Assembly (NCBI GenBank): GCA_036399175.1
Contig: DASWNP010000058.1
Location: 1-64,000, forward strand
From: DASWNP01 sp036399175
GTDB lineage: Bacteria > Acidobacteriota > Blastocatellia > Pyrinomonadales > Pyrinomonadaceae
Direction: 5' to 3'
Length of the DNA stretch: 64,000 nucleotides
The first letter of the stretch is position 1. Each line of letters starts with the position of its first letter. The notes below the pieces were generated by a model. The model did no database searches. It worked only from the letters and a program-made list of their open reading frames with translations, and was not told the origin of the DNA. Position numbers and translations under genes: made by a program. Below, one piece after another: positions 55,009-63,525 of the stretch.

Positions 55009-56796
55009 CTATTTTTTGATGAAGAGTTCTTCGACGTTCCAGAGCGAGTAGGGGACGACGACGCTCGGGCGGTAGTTGCCGATGCGCGTGTTGGCGGCGC
55101 AGACGATGTGGCGCGCGACGATGGGGATGACGGGCATGTGCTCGGCGATGGTAAGTTGTATGTCGCGGAAGACGGCGCGGCGTTTCTCTACGTCGGTTTC
55201 GCGCGAGAGGGCGACGACCAGTTCGTCGATGCGCGCTTCCCAGGGCGTGGCGGGCTTCGCCTGCTTCGGATACCACTGGTGATTGTCGCTGGAGCTGTTG
55301 AGGAGGTTTGAATAAGAAGAGGGGTCTGTGTCGCTGACGGTTGCGCCGAGCAGCACGGCGTCGTAATCGAAGCTCTGCAAGGCGCGGCGCACGACTTCGC
55401 TCGTCTCCACAGGCGCAATCTGCATCCTGATGCCGAGCCGCGCGAGGTCTTCCTGAATGACGGCGGCCTCGGCCTTTCTCTCTTCGTTCGTGGTTTGAAG
55501 AATGAGGGTGAAGCCGACCGCGTTTCCTTTCGCGTCCGTTAGCTCGGGCGCTTCCTTCGTGCCGCCCGTTTTGAAACCGGCTTCGGAGAGAAGTGCGCGC
55601 GCGCGTTCGAGGTTGTACTCGGTGCGCGGCACGTCAGAAGCGACCCATGCGCGATTGCCCGGAGAGACGTAGCCGTAGAGCGGAGTGGCGAGTCCTTGCA
55701 GGGTGGTGGAGGCGATGGTCTCGCGGTCGATGGCGTGGGCGACGGCGCGCCGGAAACGCTCGTCGGCGAACCATGCGCGCTTCGACGCATCGACGATGGG
55801 CTTGCCGTCGCGCTCGCCTTCGTTGAGGTTGAACCAGATGTAATCGGTGCTGAGGCCGGGGCCGAGGTCGTAGGCGCGCACCGCGCCCGTGCCCGCCTGC
55901 TGCAAGGCGGCATAGTCGGTCGGGCGGATGCGGTCAACGATGTCGAGCGCTCCTTCTTTGACGCGCGTCACCGCCGCGTTCTGGTCGCCGACGACTTCGA
56001 CGACGATTCGCTCAAGATACGGAAGCTGATTGCCCGCCCCGTCCTTCTTCCAGAAGTGTGGGTTGCGCTTGAGGGTGATGCGCTCGCCGGGCGTGACGGC
56101 TTCGACCGTGAAAGGCCCTGCGGTGACGATGCGCGCGGGCTCCGTCGAGATGCTGAAAGACTCGCGCCCCATCGCGCCCCGCTTCAAGTCTTCTTCCAGC
56201 AGATGCTTCGGCAGGACGGCGAGGTTGACGAGATAGGTTTCGGGCGCGGCCACTACTTCGGGGAAGACGAAACGCATGCGCCGGGCGTCAGACGCCGAGG
56301 CTTCTATCTGCCGCCCGCCGATAGTCATGGTCGTGCGGAAGATGGAGGCTGTGCTTTCGTCGTAGATGGCGCGCAGGGTGAAGAGCACGTCCTCTGTGGT
56401 GAGAGGATGGCCGTCTGAGAATTTCAGCCCGTCGCGCAAGGTCAGGTCAACGGTGCGCCCGTCGCCCGTGAGCTGCCATGATTCGGCGAGCGAGGGCGCG
56501 TATCGCTGCGCGTCGTGGTCGTAATCGACTAGCCGCGCGCCCAGAAGGATAAAGGCGAGCGTGAAAGAGGGCTCGTCGGCCACCATGATTGGATTGAAGG
56601 TTTTGGGCGGGGCGCTGAGGCGGTAGCTGAGCGTGCCGCCGCTCGTGCCCGTGACGCGCTCGCGCGCGAGTCCCGTCTGAGACGCGTTCGTGTTCGTCGC
56701 CGTCTGCTCGGTCTGCTGCAAGCACGCGCCCGCCGACAAGGCGAAGGCGAGCATGACGAGCGTCAGAAAGATTCTTTGAAGCACGGAGAGTTTCAT
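55009..56796 (-). CDS. ABC transporter substrate-binding protein, oligopeptide type
   Basis: A 595-residue extracytoplasmic binding protein of family 5 (peptide/nickel). A signal sequence ends in SAGAC, a non-canonical lipobox. LAESWQLTGDGRTVDLTLRDGLKFSDGHPLT and RRAVAHAIDRE are family motifs. I chose the ATG at 56796, 8 bases after GGTGA; a GTG at 56805 is in frame. The permease genes are on the opposite strand downstream of a zinc-ribbon gene. No ATPase gene is seen. Confidence 0.9.
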   Translation of the reverse strand: MKLSVLQRIFLTLVMLAFALSAGACLQQTEQTATNTNASQTGLARERVTGTSGGTLSYRLSAPPKTFNPIMVADEPSFTLAFILLGARLVDYDHDAQRYAPSLAESWQLTGDGRTVDLTLRDGLKFSDGHPLTTEDVLFTLRAIYDESTASIFRTTMTIGGRQIEASASDARRMRFVFPEVVAAPETYLVNLAVLPKHLLEEDLKRGAMGRESFSISTEPARIVTAGPFTVEAVTPGERITLKRNPHFWKKDGAGNQLPYLERIVVEVVGDQNAAVTRVKEGALDIVDRIRPTDYAALQQAGTGAVRAYDLGPGLSTDYIWFNLNEGERDGKPIVDASKRAWFADERFRRAVAHAIDRETIASTTLQGLATPLYGYVSPGNRAWVASDVPRTEYNLERARALLSEAGFKTGGTKEAPELTDAKGNAVGFTLILQTTNEERKAEAAVIQEDLARLGIRMQIAPVETSEVVRRALQSFDYDAVLLGATVSDTDPSSYSNLLNSSSDNHQWYPKQAKPATPWEARIDELVVALSRETDVEKRRAVFRDIQLTIAEHMPVIPIVARHIVCAANTRIGNYRPSVVVPYSLWNVEELFIKK

Positions 56797-57062
56797 CTTT
56801 ATCACCGGAAGCGTGGCGTTAGTTTAAGAGAAGCTTGAAGAACTGACCCTTCGGCACTTTTAATCAAAGGTGAGGCGTGCGGATTCAATCACGAAAGCCG
56901 ACGTATGTCCAGAACTTTCAACGTCGAAGAAGCTGGAATAAGCGTTAGACCTTCGTTGACATGCCGGATATTTTCGAGGAAGTTATGAACTTCGGCAACC
57001 GGGCGCTCGTAGTCGTCTTCAGAGAGAGCAATCGCTCAAGCATTTCAGGATGAGGTGTCAAA
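56797..57062. other. Divergent gap
   Basis: Between the binding-protein gene and the zinc-ribbon gene; no clear promoter or operator is visible. Confidence 0.4.
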
Positions 57063-57611
57063 ATGTATTGTCCCAAGTGTAGCCAGCAACAGGCTTCAGA
57101 AGAGATTCGCTTCTGCTCGCGTTGTGGCTTTCAGTTCGACGGATTGAAAAAGCTGTTCGACGAAAATCAGGACGCTCTCGTGACGGGTGAAGCCGAGAGA
57201 CGAGTCCGGCGCGAGCCTCTTCACAAAAGAGATGCCCTTTTAGGAGCGAGCCTCATGCTGGTCGGGGCAGTCGCAATCGCTCTGCTGACGATTAGCGCCG
57301 AAGCGGCGACGCCTTTGCAGGCCGTCGTCATCCCTCTGTTGCTGGTGTGGGCTGCGACTGCTTCTCTTCTCCTGCTCTCCGGGCACGCCGCGCGAGAAGT
57401 AAAGAAGCTTTTTTCCAGAGATGCTTCCGCGACAGGGTCGGAGGCTTCTCCCGATTTGACCGCGCTCGTCAGCCCCGCTCGACAAAATGCCTTGCCGCCA
57501 GCTCAAAGTGCGCCCGTTTCGGGACTCGGCGCATGGCGGACTAACACTGCGGAGTTGGCGCAGCCGCCGAGTATCACAGAACACACGACAGATTCGTTGA
57601 GCAGCAAGTGA
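57063..57611 (+). CDS. Zinc-ribbon membrane protein
   Basis: 182 residues. N-terminal CPKCSQQ and FCSRCGFQ make a zinc ribbon. Two hydrophobic segments follow (LGASLMLVGAVAIALL and VVIPLLLVWAATASLLLL). The C-terminal half is disordered and ends in PPSITEHTTDSLSSK, a short motif that looks conserved. It lies between divergently read ABC transporter parts. Its role is unknown. Confidence 0.7.
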   Translation: MYCPKCSQQQASEEIRFCSRCGFQFDGLKKLFDENQDALVTGEAERRVRREPLHKRDALLGASLMLVGAVAIALLTISAEAATPLQAVVIPLLLVWAATASLLLLSGHAAREVKKLFSRDASATGSEASPDLTALVSPARQNALPPAQSAPVSGLGAWRTNTAELAQPPSITEHTTDSLSSK

Positions 57612-57766
57612 AAGGTCTGGCAAGCCCGATTCAAGCTCCGACTTAAGGTCTAACAATTCATTAAAGCTGCATCCTCAAAAGCATTCTTTTCATCTGCTTC
57701 CTCATGTCGTAAATTGTCGCTGGCGCTCGCGGCGGTTGCGTCGAGCGCGAGGCAGTGTTTGACGAG

Positions 57767-58762
57767 ATGCTGAGACTAATTCTTTCGAGGATGTGGCAGG
57801 GCGCGCTGGTGCTTCTGATTGTGTCGGCGCTGACGTTTGCGCTGCTGGCGGCTGCCGGGGGCGACGCCCTGACGGCGCTGAGGAACGACCCTCTGGTGAA
57901 GGCTGAGACGGTCGAGCAGTTGCGCCGCGTCTACGGTCTGGATGAGCCGCTGCCCGTGCGTTACGCGCGCTGGCTCGGCAACGTGGCGCGGAGAGATTTG
58001 GGAGAGTCGTTCTTTTATCACGCGCCGGTATCGAAGATTCTCTGGCCGCGCCTTTTGAACACGCTGCTGCTGGCGGGCGTGGCGCTAGGTCTGGCTTCTG
58101 CCTTCTCGCTGGCGCTCGGCTCTTGGGCGGCGCGGCGGTCGGGCTCACTTGTAGACCGCCTGTGCGGCGCGCTCATTCTTCTCGCGGCCTCGACGCCGCG
58201 ACTCGTCCTCGCACTCGCCGCGCTCGTCTTCGCCGCCCGGACATCTCTGTTCAGCGCGGGCGCGGGAGCATCCGTCGCATCGAGCGGCGGCGCGGCGCGT
58301 GTGCTTCTGCCCGCTCTGGTGCTGGCCGTGCCGCTCGTCGCGCTCTTTCTGGCGCAGACGCGCGAGGGTGTGGGCGCGGCGCTTCGTGAAGACTTCGTCA
58401 GGGTGGCACGCGCTAAAGGTTTGCCTGAGAGAGTCGTCGTGCTGCGTCATGCGATGCGCGCCGCGCTCAATCCTTTAATCACCATCTTCGGCTATTCACT
58501 CGGCTACACCATCAGCGGCTCGGTCATCGTCGAGACGGTGCTCGGCTGGCCTGGCCTGGGACACCTGAGCGTCGTGGCCGTGCGCAGCCGCGACGTGCCG
58601 CTTTTGATGGGAGTGGTGCTCACGACCGCCACCGCCGTTCTTCTGGGAAACCTTCTGGCCGACATCCTCCTGCGCGCCAACGACCCGCGCCTCAGAGACG
58701 ACGAACAGAGACCCCCGGCGCTCGTCTCAAGCTTGCGCGCCGCGAACACTCCCAACGTATGA
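57767..58762 (+). CDS. ABC transporter permease, DppB-like
   Basis: About six membrane segments (331 residues from ATG 57767; a GTG at 57755 is possible). The binding-protein-dependent loop is EDFVRVARAKGLPERVVVLRHAMR, with the EAA-type motif. The stop overlaps the next start codon as ATGA. It pairs with the next gene to make the membrane channel of an oligopeptide importer. Confidence 0.92.
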   Translation: MLRLILSRMWQGALVLLIVSALTFALLAAAGGDALTALRNDPLVKAETVEQLRRVYGLDEPLPVRYARWLGNVARRDLGESFFYHAPVSKILWPRLLNTLLLAGVALGLASAFSLALGSWAARRSGSLVDRLCGALILLAASTPRLVLALAALVFAARTSLFSAGAGASVASSGGAARVLLPALVLAVPLVALFLAQTREGVGAALREDFVRVARAKGLPERVVVLRHAMRAALNPLITIFGYSLGYTISGSVIVETVLGWPGLGHLSVVAVRSRDVPLLMGVVLTTATAVLLGNLLADILLRANDPRLRDDEQRPPALVSSLRAANTPNV

Positions 58763-60015
58763 CCGCGACGAACGAAGAGGCGCACGCGCCGCGCGAAGCT
58801 CAGGCCGACTCGAACGGAGGCGAGCCGGAGCGATTCTCTCTTTCGCCTGAAGGAGATGAGACGCGCCACGGCGGCGGGAGAATAAGTCGCACGCTCACCT
58901 CTGCGCGCAGGCGCGGAAGACTCACGCTGGGCTTCGCTCTCATCATTCTTTTCTACAGCGTCGCCGTCTTCGCGGACTTTCTCGCGCCCGAGGAATATCG
59001 AGCGCAGTCGCGGCGCGAGCCTTCCGCGCCGCCGAGCGTGATTCGTTTTCGTGATGCGCGGGGGCGCACGACGTTGCGTCCGCACCTCTACGCGCGCCGT
59101 CTCGTAGACCCTTTGCAGCGCCGCTACGCGGTCGAGACGGAGCGCGCCTACCCGCTCGCCCTCTTCACGCGCGGCTACGGCTACAAGCTCTTCGGACTGC
59201 TCCCGACCGACCTACACCTCTTCGGCGTCGCGCCCCATGCGAACGATGCGACGACGAACCAAACGACCGACCCGAGCCTTTCTCACCGAACGACCGGAGC
59301 GACGAGCACGCGCCTCCCTCGACTGCACCTGCTCGGCACGGACGCCCTCGGGCGCGACCGCTTCTCGCGCCTCCTGATGGCTTCGCGCTTCTCGCTCGTC
59401 GTCGGCCCTCTGGGGACGCTTCTGGCCTGCGCGCTCGGCGTCTTCCTCGGCTGTCTGGCCGGTTACATGGGTCGGACGCTCGACGCTTTGTTGATGCGCG
59501 TGGCCGACACGATGATGGCGCTGCCCGCTCTGGTCTTGATTCTGGCGGCGCGTGCGGCCTTTCCTCTGGAGCTGCCGCCGGTGCGCGCAGGCGTGCTGCT
59601 CGTCACGATTTTCGCGCTCGTCGGTTGGGCTGAGATGGCACGCCTCGCGCGCGGCCTCGTGCTCTCTTTGCGCAGGCGCGAGTTCGTGCAGGCGGCGGTG
59701 GCGCTCGGCCTCTCCGAGTGGCGCGTGCTCTTCCGTCACATCCTGCCCAACGCGGCGCGCACACTCGTCGTGCAGGCGACGCTCATGCTGCCCGCCTTCC
59801 TGCTCGCCGAGACTTCCCTCTCCTTTCTCGGCGTCGGCCTTCAGGAGCCCGAGCCGAGCTGGGGCAACATGCTCGCCGAAGCCAGCGACATCAACCTTCT
59901 CCAACGCGGCCACGCCCTCACCATGCTCACGCCCGCCCTCGCCATTTTCCTCTTCGTCCTCGGCGTCCGCCTCGTCGGCGACGGCCTGCGAAACGATAAA
60001 AACCAGCGATTTTAA
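58759..60015 (+). CDS. ABC transporter permease, DppC-like
   Basis: 418 residues. A long, charged, cytoplasmic N-terminus precedes the first membrane helix. A large periplasmic insert separates helix 1 from LLGTDALGRDRFSRLL, as in YejE-type permeases. The conserved FVQAAVALGLSEWRVLFRHILPNAARTL carries the EAA-type motif. It overlaps the upstream permease by ATGA. Energising ATPases are absent from the window, so they must be elsewhere. Confidence 0.92.
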   Translation: MTATNEEAHAPREAQADSNGGEPERFSLSPEGDETRHGGGRISRTLTSARRRGRLTLGFALIILFYSVAVFADFLAPEEYRAQSRREPSAPPSVIRFRDARGRTTLRPHLYARRLVDPLQRRYAVETERAYPLALFTRGYGYKLFGLLPTDLHLFGVAPHANDATTNQTTDPSLSHRTTGATSTRLPRLHLLGTDALGRDRFSRLLMASRFSLVVGPLGTLLACALGVFLGCLAGYMGRTLDALLMRVADTMMALPALVLILAARAAFPLELPPVRAGVLLVTIFALVGWAEMARLARGLVLSLRRREFVQAAVALGLSEWRVLFRHILPNAARTLVVQATLMLPAFLLAETSLSFLGVGLQEPEPSWGNMLAEASDINLLQRGHALTMLTPALAIFLFVLGVRLVGDGLRNDKNQRF

Positions 60016-60053
60016 GCTGAAAGCGCCCTCGCACGAAATCTGTTCCAGAGCAC
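60016..60053. other. Spacer before the 21-bp array
   Basis: Short AT-mixed spacer; nothing else is visible. Confidence 0.4.
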
Positions 60054-60305
60054 GAGCTAGATGTTTAGCCGTCGGGCTAAAACCTTTAGCTGACCTGCTA
60101 ATTTATTTAACTCCTGTGCTAAGACGTTTAGCGCGTGTGCAAATGTTATTTACACGCATGTAAATGCCTTTCGCTCGCGTGCGAATACTGTTGACAGGTG
60201 TGTAAATACTTCTGTGACGCTTGTAAATCGTATTGTTATGGCTGTTAAGACTATTTACACGGCTCACAATGCAATTTGGAGGCGTGTAAATAGCATGCGC
60301 TGGTC
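60054..60305. repeat. Twelve-unit 21-bp degenerate tandem array
   Basis: Twelve consecutive units of exactly 21 bp begin at 60054, 60075, 60096, 60117 and so on to 60285. Most units open with GYWAA- or GCTAA- and close with TTTA(C/G)C, so each is an imperfect dyad (for example GCTAAGACGTTTAGC). Read on the minus strand, 60103-60399 forms a 98-codon frame with a 7-residue period (for example SIYTPVN). It has no spacers like a CRISPR. Function unknown. Confidence 0.85.
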
Positions 60306-60432
60306 TGACAACGATGAAAGGCGAGTTGTTTGCGGACTGTTTACGCCGAATAGCGTCCTCTTCATCCACTTTTCCGCCTGAGCACGTCCGATTTCTCACT
60401 GCGCCTCACTGTTCAATCCTTCGCGGTCGCCT

Positions 60433-60460
60433 CTCAAGTTTTCCTCAAGTCTTCTTAAGT
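60433..60460 (+). promoter_or_regulatory. Distal CTCAAG heptamer cluster
   Basis: CTCAAGT (60433), CTCAAGT (60444) and CTTAAGT (60454), at 11- and 10-bp steps. Likely additional activator sites upstream of the main promoter. Confidence 0.5.
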
Positions 60461-60518
60461 TGTTGAAAGGCTGCGACTTTCGGGTCGCCCCCGGCGACTT
60501 GAATTTTTCCTGCCGGGG

Positions 60519-60551
60519 CTCAAGTTTTTCTCAAACCCGTTTGGCTATTGT
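60519..60551 (+). promoter_or_regulatory. Candidate SARP-type operator and promoter
   Basis: CTCAAGT (60519), a 4-bp spacer, CTCAAAC (60530), 9 bp, then TATTGT (60546). The geometry equals that at 47129-47161, 100 bp before the subtilase at 60646. Confidence 0.6.
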
Positions 60552-60645
60552 GTGGGCGTTCGTTGATGAGAGCGCGTTTGACCCGAACCGGGACGCGCCG
60601 GAACTTTAAAACTTGAGACAGATTGAGAAGGAGACTACCCCGAAG

Positions 60646-63234
60646 ATGTTTAGAAGAATCTCTGCCAACTTTTTCATGGCCTTGCTTCTTTGCCTCGCAA
60701 TTACTACCGCCGCCTCCGCCGCCACCATCGGCCCCGGCCTCCAGTCGAAACTAAATTCCCTGGCCGACGCGCAGAGCGTCGGGCTCGTCATCGTCACTTT
60801 CAACACCGAGGGCGGACTCAACGAGTCGCACCTCGACATCGTGCGCCGCCTCGGCATCACGCGCGGCATCACCCTTAACACGCTCGGCATGATGGCCGTC
60901 CCGGCCACCGCCGGACAGGTCAGAGCACTCGCCTCGAACAGCGCGGTGCGCTCCGTTTGGGAGAACGAGCGTCTGAGCTATTACGATTTTGAAGCGCGGA
61001 CGATGGCGGGCGTCGAGCGCGTGCGCGAAGACGGCGCTTTCCAGAAGTTGAACAACAACCTGCCCGTCGATGGCTCAGGCGACTTCTCCGTCGTCATCAA
61101 CGATAGCGGCATCGACGCCACGCACCCCGACCTCGAATTCGGCAAGCGCGTTATTCAGAACGTGCAGGTGCTCGTCGATAGCGACACGGGCACGACCTGC
61201 ACGGAAGAGACGGGCTGCATCATCGGACAGGGCTTCACGCCTCTGACCGTCGTCGAGAACATCCCCGACACCGACCTCAACGTCGGACACGGAACGCACT
61301 GCGCCGGCATCCTCGGCGGCTCCGGCAAACAGTCGAGCGGCAGGTATGAAGGCGTCGCTCCCGGCGCGAAGATTATCGGCACGGGCTCGGGCGCGGTGCT
61401 CTTCGTCCTGAGCGCGCTCGGCGGCTACGAGTGGGCGCTCACCAGCCAGTCGCTCTACAAGATTCGAGTCATCTCGAACTCCTACGGTAGCAACGGCCCC
61501 TACAACCCGGACAACCCGCTCGTCGTCGCCACCTACAAGGCTTACAAGCGCAACATCACGTCGGTCTTCGCCGCAGGCAATTCCGGCCCCGGCAAGGATT
61601 CGCACAACCGTTACTCGAAAGCTCCCTGGATTATCTCGGTCGGCGCGGGCACGAAAGAAGGCGGGCTCGCCACCTTCTCTTCGCGCGGCACGCCGAAGGA
61701 CGAGCGTCTCTCCAATAACGACCCGCTCGACGACCTCGACGCTCCGACGCTCGTCGCGCCCGGCACCGGCCGCGAGTTCGAGCGCAACGCCTCGAAGCTC
61801 AGCGCCGCCTACGTCTCTGCCCGCTCGAAGACCAACATGTTCTCGAACGGCCTCGACGCCGACGCGGAGCTGCCCCTCGGGATGATTCCCTTCTACACGC
61901 AGATTAGCGGCACTTCGATGTCTACGCCCTTCGTCGCGGGCGTTATCGCCCTGATGCTCGACGCCGACCCGTCGCTCACGCCCGACGAAATCAAACAGAT
62001 TCTCATGCAGACGGCCTCGCGCATGCCGGGCTACGACGAGTGGGAAGTCGGCGCGGGCTACGTCAACGTCCACGCCGCCGTCGATAAAGTCTTCAATCGC
62101 TCGAAGAAATACGACAGCAACTTCCAGCACAGCTACAACGCCGAATTCACCACCTCCATCGCCGGGCAGGAATCTTTCCGCATCGACTACAGCCCGGCTG
62201 GTCTTCCCGGCCCCGGCTCGCAGAACGCGCGCTACCTGACGGTCGCCTCCGGCATCAACGTCCTCGACGTTTTCGCACGCTTCGACAACGCGCTCAACAC
62301 CGGCGACGGAAACTCCATCGGCCTCGTCCTGACCGACCCGAAGGGCACGAAATATACATCCGGCATCGCGCTTCCCGTGCTCGACGGCACGACCCGCCAG
62401 ATTCTCGTCAAGAATCCGGAGCCCGGCCAGTGGCTCCTCGAAGTTCGCGGCGTGCGCGGTCTGGCCGCCGTGCCGAACGTCAGCCTGCCCACTTCGGGCG
62501 CGGCTGCTCCCGGCCCCGTCGATTTCAAAGTCATCCAGAAGGTCTACAACCTCGCGCCCATCGCCGACATACAGGGTCACGCGGCGCAGACGCAGATAGA
62601 GGCCGCTCTCAAGAACCGGCAGATAGACACGCTCTCTGACGGCCTCTTCCATCCCGAATCGAGCGTCACACGCGAAGACCTCGCGCGACTGCTCTTCTTC
62701 AACACGGCGCTTCGCCAGACCATCGGCACGTCCGCACGCTTCACGGATGTCTCGGCCGACCTCGCCCCGATTGCCGAAGCCGTCACCGCGAAAGGCTCGA
62801 CCATGCGCGACTTCTACACGGCTGACCATCCGCAGGCGGTCGGCGGCATGATGAGCGCGACGGGCTCGACCTTCAATCCTTCGGGCGTCGCCAAGCGGCT
62901 CGACATCGCCGTCGCGCTCGTCCGCGCGCTCGGCTACGACAACGAGGCGCGCTCGATGGTCTCGGCTGCGGGCTACACCGTCACCGTCCTGAACAAGAAC
63001 GACGGCAAGCGCTACCCGCTCGCCGACAACAGCGAGATTCCTCTCTCGCTTCGCGGCTACGTGCAAATCGCGCTCGACAAGGAGCTGCTGCAAGCCTTCT
63101 ACACGACGGAGCAGGGTCAGTTCGACCTCTACCCGACGCTCAAGGCTCGCGTCCGCCCCAGCGATGCGATGACGCGCGCCTACATGGCCTACGCGCTCGA
63201 CAACTTCCGCAAGCGATTCGTCGCAAACGAATAA
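60646..63234 (+). CDS. Subtilase (S8) with SLH-like C-terminus
   Basis: 862 residues from ATG 60646 (GAAGGAG lies 12 bases upstream; a TTG at 60613 is in frame). Signal peptide, then a prodomain-like part, then the catalytic domain with D153 (VINDSGIDATHPDL), H215 (GHGTHCAG) and S424 (SGTSMSTPFVAG). A beta-rich P-domain-like region follows. The last part (HPESSVTREDLARLL, GSTFNPSGVAKRLD) resembles S-layer homology repeats. Probably an exported, surface-held protease. It lies behind the CTCAAG operator. Confidence 0.92.
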   Translation: MFRRISANFFMALLLCLAITTAASAATIGPGLQSKLNSLADAQSVGLVIVTFNTEGGLNESHLDIVRRLGITRGITLNTLGMMAVPATAGQVRALASNSAVRSVWENERLSYYDFEARTMAGVERVREDGAFQKLNNNLPVDGSGDFSVVINDSGIDATHPDLEFGKRVIQNVQVLVDSDTGTTCTEETGCIIGQGFTPLTVVENIPDTDLNVGHGTHCAGILGGSGKQSSGRYEGVAPGAKIIGTGSGAVLFVLSALGGYEWALTSQSLYKIRVISNSYGSNGPYNPDNPLVVATYKAYKRNITSVFAAGNSGPGKDSHNRYSKAPWIISVGAGTKEGGLATFSSRGTPKDERLSNNDPLDDLDAPTLVAPGTGREFERNASKLSAAYVSARSKTNMFSNGLDADAELPLGMIPFYTQISGTSMSTPFVAGVIALMLDADPSLTPDEIKQILMQTASRMPGYDEWEVGAGYVNVHAAVDKVFNRSKKYDSNFQHSYNAEFTTSIAGQESFRIDYSPAGLPGPGSQNARYLTVASGINVLDVFARFDNALNTGDGNSIGLVLTDPKGTKYTSGIALPVLDGTTRQILVKNPEPGQWLLEVRGVRGLAAVPNVSLPTSGAAAPGPVDFKVIQKVYNLAPIADIQGHAAQTQIEAALKNRQIDTLSDGLFHPESSVTREDLARLLFFNTALRQTIGTSARFTDVSADLAPIAEAVTAKGSTMRDFYTADHPQAVGGMMSATGSTFNPSGVAKRLDIAVALVRALGYDNEARSMVSAAGYTVTVLNKNDGKRYPLADNSEIPLSLRGYVQIALDKELLQAFYTTEQGQFDLYPTLKARVRPSDAMTRAYMAYALDNFRKRFVANE

Positions 63235-63357
63235 GCTTCAAGGTATCTCTCGCTCGCGTCGAGCGTTGTCGGGGCGTTAGGCGCAGCGGGCGATGAAAGG
63301 TTCGGGGAGCAGCTTGCCAGGCAGAGACGAGCTGCTCCCCGAACCGAAAACGATTCA

Positions 63358-63476
63358 AACAGGGATAGAGGCAAATGATGAATGATGAATGCGGAATGAT
63401 GAATTGAAAACCAAAGGTTTCTGCTTTTCATTCCGCATTCATCATTCCTAATTCATCATTTCTGTTCATCCCTGTT
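63358..63476. repeat. Nested heptamer-arm inverted repeat
   Basis: Outer arms AACAGGGAT/ATCCCTGTT enclose arms of ATGATGAATGCGGA-type units. The apex is AAGGTTTCTGCTTTT. The only such element in the 31.6-64 kb half. Confidence 0.85.
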
Positions 63477-63525
63477 AATTTCTTGAGTTTTGTTAAGCGC
63501 TCTTAATACAAAGGAAAAGACGGCA

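Noticed and set aside
60054..60305. CRISPR array
   Set aside because: The units are contiguous 21-bp repeats without unique spacers, they diverge strongly, and no cas gene is present.
60103..60399. Confident minus-strand gene for a heptapeptide-repeat protein
   Set aside because: The repeat extends to 60054, where the frame has stop codons, and I see no ribosome site or signal; kept as an unexplained array instead.
63482..63509. Third CTCAAG-type operator before the edge subtilase
   Set aside because: The heptamers match poorly and the spacing is 10 rather than 11 bp and 5 rather than 9 bp, so I mention it only as weak.
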